Counted from the first letter of the stretch, positions 33,608-43,073 are shown. The stretch is DNA of 64,000 nucleotides from UBA1426 sp050953365 (GCA_050953365.1 JBMNMN010000001.1:1-64000); one strand, 5' to 3'. The notes: generated by a model not told the origin, from the letters alone. Program-made: numbers and translations.

Positions 33608-33988
33608 TTACAGCCGGCGGAAGATTTCATTAAGTAAAAGGATTTGTATGAAATCCCTGAATAGCCCGCGACGCCGAAATCTACGCCTTAAAAAGGGTAC
33701 TGTCGCAGGTTTCGCATGATCCGGCTCATCGTTTCGTTCTGCCGCCAAAGTCTCGGCGCTGCCGCCGCCGGCGTATTCCGCCAAGTCGGGATACATGGTA
33801 AGTACATCTGTGTAAATATTGTCGGCGATTCGTTCGATTACCTCCAGGGAAGGCATCATCCCGCCGAAAGCTTCCATCTGATCACAGACTCCCATAATAA
33901 AGGGTTGCACTTTGTAATAGATTTCCGGGTATACCAGTTCATATGCCATGATTTCATCCATTGTGGCGTTCATGTTGGAACCATTCAT
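33608..33988 (-). CDS. Hypothetical protein with basic C-terminal tail
   Basis: 126 residues, not recognised with certainty. The first 60 residues are acidic and helical (MAYELVYPEIYYKVQPFIMGVCDQM), followed by a linker and an Arg-rich segment (FLRRRFRRRGLFRDF) leading to a hydrophobic end. Similar small proteins with an arginine-rich tail occur in endospore-forming clostridia, but I do not assign a role. It sits upstream of the amidase-domain gene in the same orientation. Starts at 33988 or at M6 are both possible. Confidence 0.65.
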   Translation of the reverse strand: MNGSNMNATMDEIMAYELVYPEIYYKVQPFIMGVCDQMEAFGGMMPSLEVIERIADNIYTDVLTMYPDLAEYAGGGSAETLAAERNDEPDHAKPATVPFLRRRFRRRGLFRDFIQILLLNEIFRRL

Positions 33989-34118
33989 TACACTGCTGTC
34001 TCCTTTCGAGTTTTGAGAAAAATTAACAGCACCCTGCCTAAAATGTGAAGGGTTGCCCTATAGCCAAGCAGAATTAATATTGAGATTTCCAGTCTATGAT
34101 TAAATGGAATCTCACATA

Positions 34119-35096
34119 TTATTTAATATATGAATGAACAAAGGAAATGTGATTATTGTTGCATTTGCACATCTTAATCGCATCGCCTCCCGGGCCAACC
34201 GCCGTACAGGCGCCGCATATACCCTCTCCGCAACATATGTGGAAGTTGTTGCTGACGGCCAATTTAGCATGTGGCAATCGTTCCCTCACCATACTCCCGA
34301 TCAGTTCAAGATAGTAGTCCGAAGTCAGCAGAACCACCAAATCGTATTGCTCTTTTCCTAAAATATCGCCTATATCCTGGCGATAACCTTCCTCGTTCAA
34401 GTGCATAAAACGAATGGTACCCTTGCCTTCGCCCAAATAGTCACCGATAAGATCTTCGCTGATTTTTTCCATGTCTATGATCAGATCTACACGGTTTTTC
34501 CTCCAGAGATAATTCGCCGTCAAAATTGCGGGCGCAAGGCCGATACCCTTTGCTACTACCAGGATTTTCTTGTCCTTTACAGATTTCGATGTAATAGAGT
34601 CGATCCCCAGAATTCCGTTTCTGTAAATGCCTCTGACCATAAGATGGCCTTCTGCTTTTGCAAGAGTTTTGGTCTTGGCGGATATGATCTTTATGGCAAC
34701 GGCAATAATGCCGGCTTCAATATCCGCCTCCATTACACAAAGGGGAGTGGAATAATAGGACTCGCTGTTTTTCTCACGCAAAAAAACATAGGACCCGGGG
34801 CGGCTGGCCTTTATGGCCAATCCCTTTCCTACTTTGAGCCCTAAGACGATTAAGTCGTCCAAATAATTCTTTTTATACACGATCTCTGCGGCAAAATCTG
34901 TCCTGGGATTGTTAACTCTCTTATTTCCCTGGATGAATTCATTGTAGACGCATACGCCTTTCCAATTGCAGTCGCAGTCTTCCCTGCCCTTAAGGCGGCT
35001 GCACACAAGGCAATCTCCCGTTAACGCCAAATAGCACGGGCAGTTTTCACTCCCCACATCTATACAATCAAAGCTGTGATCACTCACTACTTGCAC
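34119..35096 (-). CDS. FNR/PyrK-like flavin and Fe-S reductase
   Basis: 325-residue protein of the ferredoxin-NAD(P) reductase-like group near dihydroorotate dehydrogenase electron-transfer subunits: a flavin-binding barrel (about residues 80-170, with SRPGSYVFLRE), an NAD domain (KKILVVAKGIGLAPAILTANYL), and a C-terminal Cys cluster ICCGEGICGACTAVGPGG...CKC that fits a [2Fe-2S] site. An unusual N-terminal segment (residues 1-50) has seven further cysteines (CPCYLALTGDCLVCSR, CDCNWKGVCVY). Its partner is unknown; no pyrD is adjacent. Confidence 0.75.
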   Translation of the reverse strand: MQVVSDHSFDCIDVGSENCPCYLALTGDCLVCSRLKGREDCDCNWKGVCVYNEFIQGNKRVNNPRTDFAAEIVYKKNYLDDLIVLGLKVGKGLAIKASRPGSYVFLREKNSESYYSTPLCVMEADIEAGIIAVAIKIISAKTKTLAKAEGHLMVRGIYRNGILGIDSITSKSVKDKKILVVAKGIGLAPAILTANYLWRKNRVDLIIDMEKISEDLIGDYLGEGKGTIRFMHLNEEGYRQDIGDILGKEQYDLVVLLTSDYYLELIGSMVRERLPHAKLAVSNNFHICCGEGICGACTAVGPGGDAIKMCKCNNNHISFVHSYIK

Positions 35097-35160
35097 CTTC
35101 TCTCAATACTAGGCTCCAATTAATGTGTTGTATTCGGTATCTGACACTTTTGCAACCAGT

Positions 35161-35197
35161 TGTATTTGGTGTGAGACACTAACTGACACCAAATACA
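35161..35197. repeat. 12-bp inverted repeat TGTATTTGGTGT
   Basis: Perfect arms at 35161-35172 and 35186-35197 between the FNR-like gene and dacF. The same word recurs at 12532-12560 as a 9-bp inverted repeat (TTGTATTTG/CAAATACAA) and, half only, near 36534 (ACCAAATACAGG). No U-tract follows. Confidence 0.7.
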
Positions 35198-35283
35198 GCC
35201 AATTGGCGCCAATTACTATAAAAGTATGCATAAAAAGTGCAATGAGTGACGGAGGGAAGGTGTCCGCTTTATTTCTTTAATTG

Positions 35284-36435
35284 CTAACGCAGCGCTACCG
35301 AATCGATGTCCTCAAGAAAATATAAAGGATAGGAACATAAATACTCTCCGCTCACATAGAGTTCCAAAGCGCCTGCTTCCTGCCAACGACGGATAGGAGC
35401 CCGCACGTTTGCCGGCAAACGATACACCACTTCCAGGCTTTCTGTTTCCCCTTTTCGAACCGGCAGCATGACGGGGTCCTTAGGACCTACAAAGACGTGA
35501 TCTTTGTTCCCGGCATTGACAGGAATGGCTTTTAGCGTTCTTTGCCCTTCAATAATTTTACTCATTTCAAAGCTTTCGAACGCGTAATCCATTAGCCTGT
35601 AGCTGTCGTTGAACCAATTGAGGGCATTCATTACAACGCAGATCAGTTCCATTCCGTTTCTTTCTGACGAGGCTACTAAAGTCCGTCCTGACCTCTTTGT
35701 ATAGCCGATCTTGATCCCTGTCCCGCCGGGGTACTCAAAGACTACCTTATTTTTATTATAAAAATGGTTATATTTCCCTTCGCCTCGATTGGCAACCCAG
35801 GATTTTGCCCCTGCAATGGCTTTAAACTCGCTGTTCTTCATGGCTTCCCGGGCAATAATGGCCATATCGTAAGCCGTTGTGTAGTGATTTTCATCAAACA
35901 GGCCGCTGGGGTTCATAAAATGGGTATCCATAGCCCCCATGGCCTGAACGCGCTCGTTCATTCTTTGGACAAAGGCCTCCGTTGAGCGATCGATAAGACA
36001 GGAAATTGCCACTGCCGCATCGTTGCCGGACCGAAGCATCAGGCCGTATACCAAGTCCCGGAGAGAGATTTTCTCCCCCGCCGCCAGATAGATGGAGGAG
36101 CCCTCCACGCCTGCCGCAGCTCCCGGCACCCGGAAAGTCCTGTCCAAATCCCCCGCTTCGATGGCAAGCAGCGCCGTGACTATTTTCGTAGTGCTGGCAG
36201 GGTACGCCAACTGCCTGCTGTTCTTTTCATAGAGGACTTTCCCCGTGGTCTGTTCGATGACAATGGCGCTCTGGGCCGAAACGTCCGGAGGCGTAACCGC
36301 AGCCGGGCCGTTCAAAGCCTGGAATTCAGTCGATTCGGCAAAGCTCTCCGCCGGAATCGGACAACACGTCGCTATTATAATAAACGTAAACGCTGCTACA
36401 AGAGCAGTGAACAATCGGGCATATCGATTTCCCAT
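35284..36435 (-). CDS. dacF: D-alanyl-D-alanine carboxypeptidase (DacF-like)
   Basis: 383-residue low-molecular-weight penicillin-binding protein. A signal peptide spans about residues 1-33. The SxxK motif is STTK in YPASTTKIVTAL, SxN is SGN in LRSGNDAAVAISC, and the third motif appears as KIG (GIKIGYTKRSGRTLV) in place of KTG. It trims pentapeptides in the cell wall at the outer membrane face. AAGGAGAGTCT precedes the ATG. The C-terminal beta domain is complete. Confidence 0.93.
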   Translation of the reverse strand: MGNRYARLFTALVAAFTFIIIATCCPIPAESFAESTEFQALNGPAAVTPPDVSAQSAIVIEQTTGKVLYEKNSRQLAYPASTTKIVTALLAIEAGDLDRTFRVPGAAAGVEGSSIYLAAGEKISLRDLVYGLMLRSGNDAAVAISCLIDRSTEAFVQRMNERVQAMGAMDTHFMNPSGLFDENHYTTAYDMAIIAREAMKNSEFKAIAGAKSWVANRGEGKYNHFYNKNKVVFEYPGGTGIKIGYTKRSGRTLVASSERNGMELICVVMNALNWFNDSYRLMDYAFESFEMSKIIEGQRTLKAIPVNAGNKDHVFVGPKDPVMLPVRKGETESLEVVYRLPANVRAPIRRWQEAGALELYVSGEYLCSYPLYFLEDIDSVALR

Positions 36436-37028
36436 AGACTCTCCTTTTCTAAAGTTTGCTTGCAGTCTGCCATTTTTTATTATTTGTCCTATTCGGCGCC
36501 CGGCATTTTATTGCAATTTTTATTTAGCAGATGATACCAAATACAGGCGCCTCACCGGTTCTCAGTATATACAGCTTTTTATTATAATATATACAACTCT
36601 CTATTATGATTTGTAGCAGGGCAGGAGTTTTATACTTGCAAAAAGTGCCTGGTATCCAATGAAGCACCGAATGCATATAATAGAGGCGCAGTTTTATTAG
36701 CCAGCAAAGGCGCCGCTTTATTAGCCAGCCAAAAGACAGCAAATAATTGCGAAAAGCTTTATTTTAGCTGATTTATTTTCCATATAATTCCATGTATTGC
36801 TCTTAATGGATTCTGAATCAGCTAATTTTCTATGCTTTGGCATTTTTAGCTGATTTTTTCATTGAGAAATACACTAAATAAATACATTAATTCTTTTTTA
36901 GCTGACTTCCCATGCAAATACTTCCGTTTTCGGCTTTTCTCAGAGTAAAAATCAGCTAATATTCCACACTTCCTTGATTTTAGTTGATTTCTTCTGTGGG
37001 GGTTGGAGGTTGTGACTGCAAAGATCGA
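36436..37028. other. Gene-free stretch with repeated TTAGCTGAT words
   Basis: About 590 bases without a credible gene. From 36764 to 36990 TTTTAGCTGAT or its complement occurs at least six times in both orientations at intervals of 30-55 bases. The same word family fills 26700-27020. Confidence 0.7.
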
Positions 37029-37810
37029 CAGTTGCTTTTAACTAAAAAAACTGAAAAGTGGAATTATATGAGAGCAAAAGTACCGGAAAAAAATATTTTT
37101 AAAAATCGGTTGTTTCTTACGTTGAAAATGATTTAATATTGGGGGTTTTATGCGAAAAAGCAACCGTATCCGAATCTTTTTTTAAATCGGTTGCTTCTTA
37201 CGTTGAAAATGATCTAATATTGGGGGTTTTAGGTGAAAAATCAACTGCATCCGAATCTTATTAAAATCGGTTGCCTTTTTTGCTTAAAAAGCAACCGATT
37301 CTGAGGTTTCCAAGATTAACGGTTGCTTTTGACCTGAAAAAGACTAAGAAAAGTAATTATATAGAAGCAAAAGCAACCGGGAAAAATATTTTTAAAAATC
37401 GGTTGCCTTTTTGCTTAAAAAGCAACCGATCTGAGGTTTCCAAGATTAACGGTTGCTTTTGACCTGAAAAAGACTAAGAAAAGTAATTATATAGAGGCAA
37501 AAGCAACCGGGAAAAATATTATTAAAAATCGTTGCCTTTTTTGCTTAAAAGAACCGATTCTGAGGTTTCCAAGATAACGGTTGCTTTTGACCTGAAAAAG
37601 ACTAAGAATAGTAATTATATAGAAGCAAAAGCAACCGGGAAAAATATTTTTAAAAATCGGTTGCCTTTTTTGCTTCAAAAGCAACGGATTCTGAGATTTT
37701 CAAGATCTTCGGTTGCTTTTGACCTGAAAAAGACTAAAAAAAGTAATTATATGGAGACAGCAACCGGAAAAATTGATTTAACAAAAATCGGTTGCTTTTT
37801 CTATCAAAAC
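37029..37810. repeat. 130-bp tandem repeat array rich in CGGTTGC/GCAACCG pairs
   Basis: Units starting ATCGGTTGC occur at 37266, 37398, 37528, 37656 and 37787 (spacing 128-132), each with an inverted pair AATCGGTTGC...GCAACCGATT and a second pair CGGTTGCTTTTGACC...AAAAGCAACCGG. Two shorter 81-base units precede them at 37105 and 37186 (TTACGTTGAAAATGA). Short frames across it change phase between copies and are not coding. Confidence 0.9.
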
Positions 37811-37977
37811 GAACTTAAAAAATGTCCGTTGATACGGTCGCGAAGGTTAAGTTGAGCGGCCGGATTTCTAACGAACATAAAAAAGTGCCGGGCGTCAGAC
37901 ACCGGATGCAACTGCAAATGCAGACGCAAAACGGAACTGCAACTATAAGTACAGGCAAGCGCAGACCGATGGGGCGG

Positions 37978-38568
37978 TTATTTGTTTGGGATGTCCAAAG
38001 TAATTTGCAAAGGATCCTCTGCCTCTCCATCTTCAGAATCCCGGATTACCTCACTAATGTCTTCCATGCGCGGCAGATCGTCAAGATTTTTAAAACCGAA
38101 ATTTTTCAAGAAGGCCTTCGTCGTGCCATATAGTATAGGCCTGCCGATTCCCGCGCTGCGGCCCACCTCTTCGATGAGTTCCTTCTTAAGCAGTCCTTCG
38201 ATGACTCTGTCGCATTTGATGCCGCGAATGGCTTCGATCTCGCCCTTTGTTACAGGCTGTTTGTAGGCGATAATGGCAAGTACCTCCATGGCGGATTGGC
38301 TCAACCGCTTCTCCTTAACCGGCGTGCAGAGCTTCCGTATGTATTCGTCATTTCCTTCCCACGTGCAGAATTGAAAGGCCTTATCGATTTCGCGAATGCG
38401 AATGCCCCGATTTTGTGTCTCATACTCAGCTTGGAGCTCTTTAAATAAATCGTAGGCCTCTTTACGATCGATGTTGAAAATATCTGCAGCCACCTTTGCA
38501 TCTAAGGGCTCTCCCCAGACGAACATCATGGATTCAAATGCGGATTTGATGGTCTGTCTCATGCTCAT
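37978..38568 (-). CDS. scpB: Segregation and condensation protein B
   Basis: 196-residue ScpB: two winged-helix domains (FESMMFVWGEPLDAKVAADIF and ALSQSAMEVLAIIAYKQPVTKGEIEAIRG) and the YGTTKAFLKNFGFKNLDDLP end. It binds ScpA and the SMC complex for chromosome condensation. It follows scpA by three bases, so the pair is an operon. The gene is downstream of the repeat island, whose array ends about 170 bases past its stop. Confidence 0.96.
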   Translation of the reverse strand: MSMRQTIKSAFESMMFVWGEPLDAKVAADIFNIDRKEAYDLFKELQAEYETQNRGIRIREIDKAFQFCTWEGNDEYIRKLCTPVKEKRLSQSAMEVLAIIAYKQPVTKGEIEAIRGIKCDRVIEGLLKKELIEEVGRSAGIGRPILYGTTKAFLKNFGFKNLDDLPRMEDISEVIRDSEDGEAEDPLQITLDIPNK

Positions 38569-38571
38569 CGG

Positions 38572-39327
38572 TTACTCTCTCTCCTTCGCGGCTTTTTCCT
38601 TTTCATTGACCGTCAATATGATCTCGCCGAAATTTACGTTCTGACTTACTTTTACTGCTTTTTGCCGGATCAGTTCCAGCATGGAAAGAAACGTCAGCAC
38701 GATATTCTGCCTGCTTCGCTCACCGTCTAAAAGCTCGCTGAACTTCAATCTTTTTTTGCGGGTAAAGAGGTGTTTGATCTGCTCGATGCGGCTCTCGATA
38801 GTCATCCGCTGGCGCTCAATGGTCCTGTAGCGCTTTCGCACTTCCTCCATGGTTTTTTTCTTTTGAAGGAACAATTCAAATGCTTTGACAAAGGAAACAA
38901 GATCCAGACTCAGATAAATATCCGGTTCGTTTGTGTAAACCGTCAAGTCCTCCTGGGGCTTCGTATGAATCCGCTGCATGCGCTCTTCCTGTTCCTCCAG
39001 ATAAGCGGCGGCACGCTTATATTGCTTGTATTCCAACAGCTTTTGCACAAGCTCGCTTCTGGGATCTTCGATTATATCCAGACCATCCTCACTGCTTTTC
39101 CTTGGCAGCAGCATTTTGGATTTGATTTCAATCAGAGTGGCAGCAAGAACCATAAACTCACCCGCAAGGGCAGCATCAATTTTCTGGATCCTCTCCACAT
39201 ATTCTATATACTGTTTTGTGATTTCGGCAACTTGGATGTCATAAATGCTCATCTCCGCATTCTCAATGAGGTAGACGAGCAGATCGAAGGGACCTTCGAA
39301 CACATCCAGCTTTACTTTGTACACCAT
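38572..39327 (-). CDS. scpA: Segregation and condensation protein A
   Basis: 251-residue kleisin ScpA, beginning VKLDVFEGPFDLLVYLIENAEMSIYDI, the classic ScpA start, with a charged middle region and a C-terminal winged helix (RKKRLKFSELLDGERSRQNIVLTFLSMLELIRQKAV). It bridges SMC heads with ScpB. Upstream is prmC after about 54 bases on the same strand. Confidence 0.97.
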   Translation of the reverse strand: MVYKVKLDVFEGPFDLLVYLIENAEMSIYDIQVAEITKQYIEYVERIQKIDAALAGEFMVLAATLIEIKSKMLLPRKSSEDGLDIIEDPRSELVQKLLEYKQYKRAAAYLEEQEERMQRIHTKPQEDLTVYTNEPDIYLSLDLVSFVKAFELFLQKKKTMEEVRKRYRTIERQRMTIESRIEQIKHLFTRKKRLKFSELLDGERSRQNIVLTFLSMLELIRQKAVKVSQNVNFGEIILTVNEKEKAAKERE

Positions 39328-39380
39328 AATGCACTCCGCCGGCAGTTTTTCTATGCCTGCCGCAACATAATATTCTCAGC

Positions 39381-40313
39381 CTATTTCCTGCGCTTTCGGT
39401 CTGTTTCCGCTTGTTCCTTCAATGTAATCAGGGCCACTCGGTCTTTCCCGGCCAAATCCTTTATAATCTCCACTCGCTCGTAGGCGCCCGCCGCCTCTGC
39501 CAACAAGGGCAACGCGACCCCTTGATCATATCCGATTTCCAGAAGAAGCGCGCCGTCTTTCACAAGATAGAGCCAGGCTTCCCCCAGAATCCGAATATAG
39601 AAATCCAATCCGTCCTCTCCGCCGTCCAGCGCCAGCCTGGGCTCATGCTCCCGCACCTCCCGCATGAGAGTAGGCAGCACCCTGGTTGGAATATACGGAG
39701 GGTTGGAAACAATCAAATCAAATTGTTGTTTCCCCCTGCCTTTTCTGTTTTTCGGAAAAGGCGCAAACAGATCCCCTTGCGCAAAGCGAATCTGCTTCTC
39801 CACCCCGTTTATCCTTGCGTTCTCTTTGGTAACTTCAAGGGCCTCGGGGCTGATATCCGCCGCTACAATCGCCGCCTTACGCTTTTTCTTTTTCAGAAAA
39901 TGCGCCAGGCTCACGGCGATGGCCCCGCTTCCGCAGCAAAGGTCCAGAATCCGAAAGCCTCCCAAAGGCTCCTTCCGGCCATCTAAAACATCCAGAGCCT
40001 TCTCTACCAATAATTCCGTATCCTGCCTTGGGATCAGCACCTTCTCGTTGACACGAAAAGGCAGTCCCATAAACTCCTGGCTCCCGGTTATGTACTGAAG
40101 CGGCATGCCATCCGCCCGCATATCCACCAGCTGAAAGTACGCATCGCATGTCTTATCATCCAGCTCATCCCCATAATGCAGGAACAGCCAGGACTTATCC
40201 TTGTTAAGCATATGACAGAAAAGAAGCTCCGCATCCAAGCGGGGCGTCAGACATCCTTCCTGCTTAAAACGGGCCTCGGCCATGTTCAAAAGATCTTTCA
40301 ACAGCAGATTCAT
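39381..40313 (-). CDS. prmC: Peptide chain release factor N5-glutamine methyltransferase
   Basis: 310-residue SAM-dependent methyltransferase. The catalytic NPPY motif (VSNPPYIPT), the SAM-binding ILDLCCGSGAIAVSLA segment and the N-terminal helical substrate domain (LINPRQDTEL-like LIPRQDTELLVEKALD) identify PrmC, which methylates the GGQ glutamine of RF1 and RF2. It overlaps the DUF1385 gene by four bases (ATGA). prfA, the usual neighbour, is not in the window. Confidence 0.96.
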   Translation of the reverse strand: MNLLLKDLLNMAEARFKQEGCLTPRLDAELLFCHMLNKDKSWLFLHYGDELDDKTCDAYFQLVDMRADGMPLQYITGSQEFMGLPFRVNEKVLIPRQDTELLVEKALDVLDGRKEPLGGFRILDLCCGSGAIAVSLAHFLKKKKRKAAIVAADISPEALEVTKENARINGVEKQIRFAQGDLFAPFPKNRKGRGKQQFDLIVSNPPYIPTRVLPTLMREVREHEPRLALDGGEDGLDFYIRILGEAWLYLVKDGALLLEIGYDQGVALPLLAEAAGAYERVEIIKDLAGKDRVALITLKEQAETDRKRRK

Positions 40314-41338
40314 ACTTCCGTCTTTTCCCCCATAAGCGCCTCCTCCGTCTCCGGATACAGGTTTCCGTCTATGTCCGTAATGCCGATAAACTCCTTGGGT
40401 CCATCCGTATTCAGCACCGCTTTGAGAGCAGCGATGGCCACCTCCAACTGTTTATTGTCGGGGGGCAAGGTAGTCAGTTTCTGCAGAGCAAGCCCGGGCA
40501 AGCTCAAAATCTTTATAAATGTAGAATTTCCCTGTCCCGCTAACCGCAAAAGTTCATAGGACAACCCGGCGATAAATGGAATCAACAGGAGTCTGGAGGT
40601 TATGCGAATAAGCAGGTTCGGCCAGCCAAGCAAGGAAAAGAGCAATAGGCTGATAACCATTACAAACATTAAAAAGCTGGTGCCGCAACGCGGATGCAGC
40701 GTTTCAAACTGCTTGCAGTTGTCTACCGTAAGGGGCAGATTGTTTTCGTAACAGTGAATGCAGTTATGCTCCGCGCCGTGAAATTGAAACACAGTACGGA
40801 TATCCTTCATGCGAGAGATGAGGGCAACATAACCGACGAACATAAGGATACGAAATACGCCTTCCAACAGGTTCAGCACGATCTCGTTTCCCGTGAGCAG
40901 CTCGAACACATTGACGACCCAAGTGGGTAAAATGATAAAAATCCCCACTGTAAACAGAACTGCCAGAGCTACAGAAGCATAGAGCATGGCATTCAGGGCG
41001 CCCTTTTTTCCGAGTCTTTTTTCCAACCAAATAGTCAGCTTGTCCGGCTCGTACTCCTCTCCCCCCTCGGCATTTTCCAAAACCTCCGCCGAGTAAAGCA
41101 AGGTTTTCGTCCCTGTCACCAGCGCATCCAAGAAAATAAAGACACCCCGAATCAAAGGAATTTTCCTCCATTTGGAAGCTTCGGGCAAAGAGGTGATCTT
41201 TATATGCATGTCCCCCTTAGGTTTTCGGATCACCACAGCCGTGCGATCCGTTCCCTTCATCATAATACCTTCAAGCACAGCTTGTCCGCCTATTTTGGTG
41301 GGACAGGCGTCTTTAATAAAAATTTTATCTAAATCCAT
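40310..41338 (-). CDS. DUF1385-family membrane protein
   Basis: 342-residue conserved membrane protein. The start KIGGQAVLEGIMMKG is the family hallmark and about four to five hydrophobic segments follow between residues 110 and 270, including the CIHCYENNLPLTVDNCKQFETLHPRCGTSF block with conserved His and Cys. Members usually lie between rpmE or rho and prmC, as here, but no function is established. Translationally coupled to prmC. Confidence 0.92.
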   Translation of the reverse strand: MDLDKIFIKDACPTKIGGQAVLEGIMMKGTDRTAVVIRKPKGDMHIKITSLPEASKWRKIPLIRGVFIFLDALVTGTKTLLYSAEVLENAEGGEEYEPDKLTIWLEKRLGKKGALNAMLYASVALAVLFTVGIFIILPTWVVNVFELLTGNEIVLNLLEGVFRILMFVGYVALISRMKDIRTVFQFHGAEHNCIHCYENNLPLTVDNCKQFETLHPRCGTSFLMFVMVISLLLFSLLGWPNLLIRITSRLLLIPFIAGLSYELLRLAGQGNSTFIKILSLPGLALQKLTTLPPDNKQLEVAIAALKAVLNTDGPKEFIGITDIDGNLYPETEEALMGEKTEV

Positions 41339-41350
41339 ATCGTATTCCGT

Positions 41351-42967
41351 TTAATCCAATTCCAATCTCGTTTTCTTGATGATCTGAATAAAGTCTGCAT
41401 TGGTCCGAGTATGCGCCAGGTAATCGATGATGGTCTCTGTAACTTCCTGCGTACCTGCATTGGCCAAAGCCCTGCGCATGTACCAAATAGCCTCCAACTC
41501 ATCCTGGGTCATCAACAGATCTTCTCTTCTTGTTCCCGATTTATTAAGGTTAATGGCCGGGAAAATGCGTTTTTCGGAGAGCTTCCTGTCTAAATGAAGC
41601 TCCATATTACCTGTACCCTTAAACTCTTCAAATATAACATCGTCCATGCGGCTTCCCGTCTCTACGAGAGCCGTGGCCAAAATAGTAATGCTGCCGCCTT
41701 CTTCCAGTTTACGGGCCGCGCCGAAAAACTTCTTGGGTTTATGAAGCGCGCCGGGATCCAATCCGCCGGAAAGTGTTCTGCCCGTCGGAGGAATAACCAG
41801 GTTATAGGCTCTTGCCAACCGGGTAATGCTGTCCAAGAGGATCACCACATCCTTGCCGTGTTCCACAAGGCGCTGAGCCCTGGCCAAAACCATTTCCGCT
41901 ACTTTCACGTGGTTTGATGGCATCTCATCAAATGTGGAATAAATCACTTCGCCGTTGATAGAACGCTGCATATCTGTAACTTCTTCCGGTCTCTCATCCA
42001 CCAGCAGCACGATGAGTTCGATATCCGGATACATCTTCTCGATGCTGGAAGCAATCTTTTTCAGCAACACGGTTTTACCTGCCTTAGGCGGCGCTACAAT
42101 GAGTCCCCTCTGGCCTTTGCCGATGGGAGCCACCAGGTCAATGAGCCGCATAGACAGCTCCGTAGAACCGTTTTCCAAAAAAATCCGCTCGTTGGGGAAA
42201 ATCGGCGTAAGGTCATCAAAATCGGGTCTGCGCATAGCGACACCCGGCTCGTCGCCGTTTACCTCTTTCACATAGAGAATAGCTCCAAACTTCTCTCCTT
42301 CGTTGGGCCTTCTGGATATGCCTTTGATTTTATCTCCTGTTTTTAAATTGAATCTTCGGATTTGAGAAGGCGAGACATAAACATCTTGATCGCTGGTTAG
42401 AAAATTATGAAATCTGAGAAAACCGAAGCCGCCTTCGGCAATATCTAAAATCCCTTCTACTTCGGGGCGATCTTCGCTGGGCTGATACACTCTTTTGACA
42501 TGTTTTCCTTCGTGCGCCTCCCGAGGAGCGGTATCATCGGAAGCGGCTTCTGCGGGCTGTTCTCTGACTTCTTCCGCAGCTTCCGCATCTCTTGCAGCTT
42601 CTTCTGTCGCTTCCTGTGGCGCCTCCGCAACCGGCTTTGTTTGAGCCTTTTCCTCTTCCGGCTCTTTATCCTCGGCGTTGCTTTGCTCCGAAACAATTGG
42701 ATTTTTTCTTGGTCTGCCTCTTCTTTTCGGAGCTGCCGGCTGTTCCGGTTTGTCGGCTCCCGCTGGTTGCGCCGTTGTCTCCGGCTTCTCCGGCTCCTCT
42801 GCAGGCTTTTGAGAAATAGCATCCGGACCCTTGGTCAGCGCTTCCAGCAGTTCCGCTTTCTTAAGTTTTTGATAGTAAGGAATGCCAAAAGCTCTGGCTA
42901 TTTCTCGCAATTCAACGACTTTCTTTGTTTTCAGGATGGCTTCATCCATCTGATTCGTATTTGCCAT
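41351..42967 (-). CDS. rho: Transcription termination factor Rho, with acidic insertion
   Basis: 538 residues. The N-terminal SAP-like helix domain (about 10-50) is followed by a long low-complexity, Glu/Pro/Ala-rich linker (about 50-160), the OB-fold RNA-binding domain (GILDIAEGGFGFLRFHNFLTSDQDVYVS) and the hexameric ATPase with Walker A APPKAGKTVLLKKIA and the LVDERPEEVTDM and RTLSGGLDPGALHKPK motifs. It ends transcripts lacking intrinsic terminators. rpmE, often next to it, is absent. A linker of this type is common in Gram-positive Rho proteins. Confidence 0.97.
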   Translation of the reverse strand: MANTNQMDEAILKTKKVVELREIARAFGIPYYQKLKKAELLEALTKGPDAISQKPAEEPEKPETTAQPAGADKPEQPAAPKRRGRPRKNPIVSEQSNAEDKEPEEEKAQTKPVAEAPQEATEEAARDAEAAEEVREQPAEAASDDTAPREAHEGKHVKRVYQPSEDRPEVEGILDIAEGGFGFLRFHNFLTSDQDVYVSPSQIRRFNLKTGDKIKGISRRPNEGEKFGAILYVKEVNGDEPGVAMRRPDFDDLTPIFPNERIFLENGSTELSMRLIDLVAPIGKGQRGLIVAPPKAGKTVLLKKIASSIEKMYPDIELIVLLVDERPEEVTDMQRSINGEVIYSTFDEMPSNHVKVAEMVLARAQRLVEHGKDVVILLDSITRLARAYNLVIPPTGRTLSGGLDPGALHKPKKFFGAARKLEEGGSITILATALVETGSRMDDVIFEEFKGTGNMELHLDRKLSEKRIFPAINLNKSGTRREDLLMTQDELEAIWYMRRALANAGTQEVTETIIDYLAHTRTNADFIQIIKKTRLELD

Positions 42968-43073
42968 ACACCTTTTCTCCTCTTAAAAATGAGCAAAGTA
43001 TGAGAGAATCATCCATGCATTTGAATATGACGATGCTGTTTTCAACGTCAGAATATGGGTTGTTTAAATGAAC

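Noticed and set aside
37029..37810. Protein-coding repeats in the 130-bp array
   Set aside because: Frames of 60-110 codons occur, but copies differ in length by 1-4 bases, so the phase changes from unit to unit. No ribosome sites.
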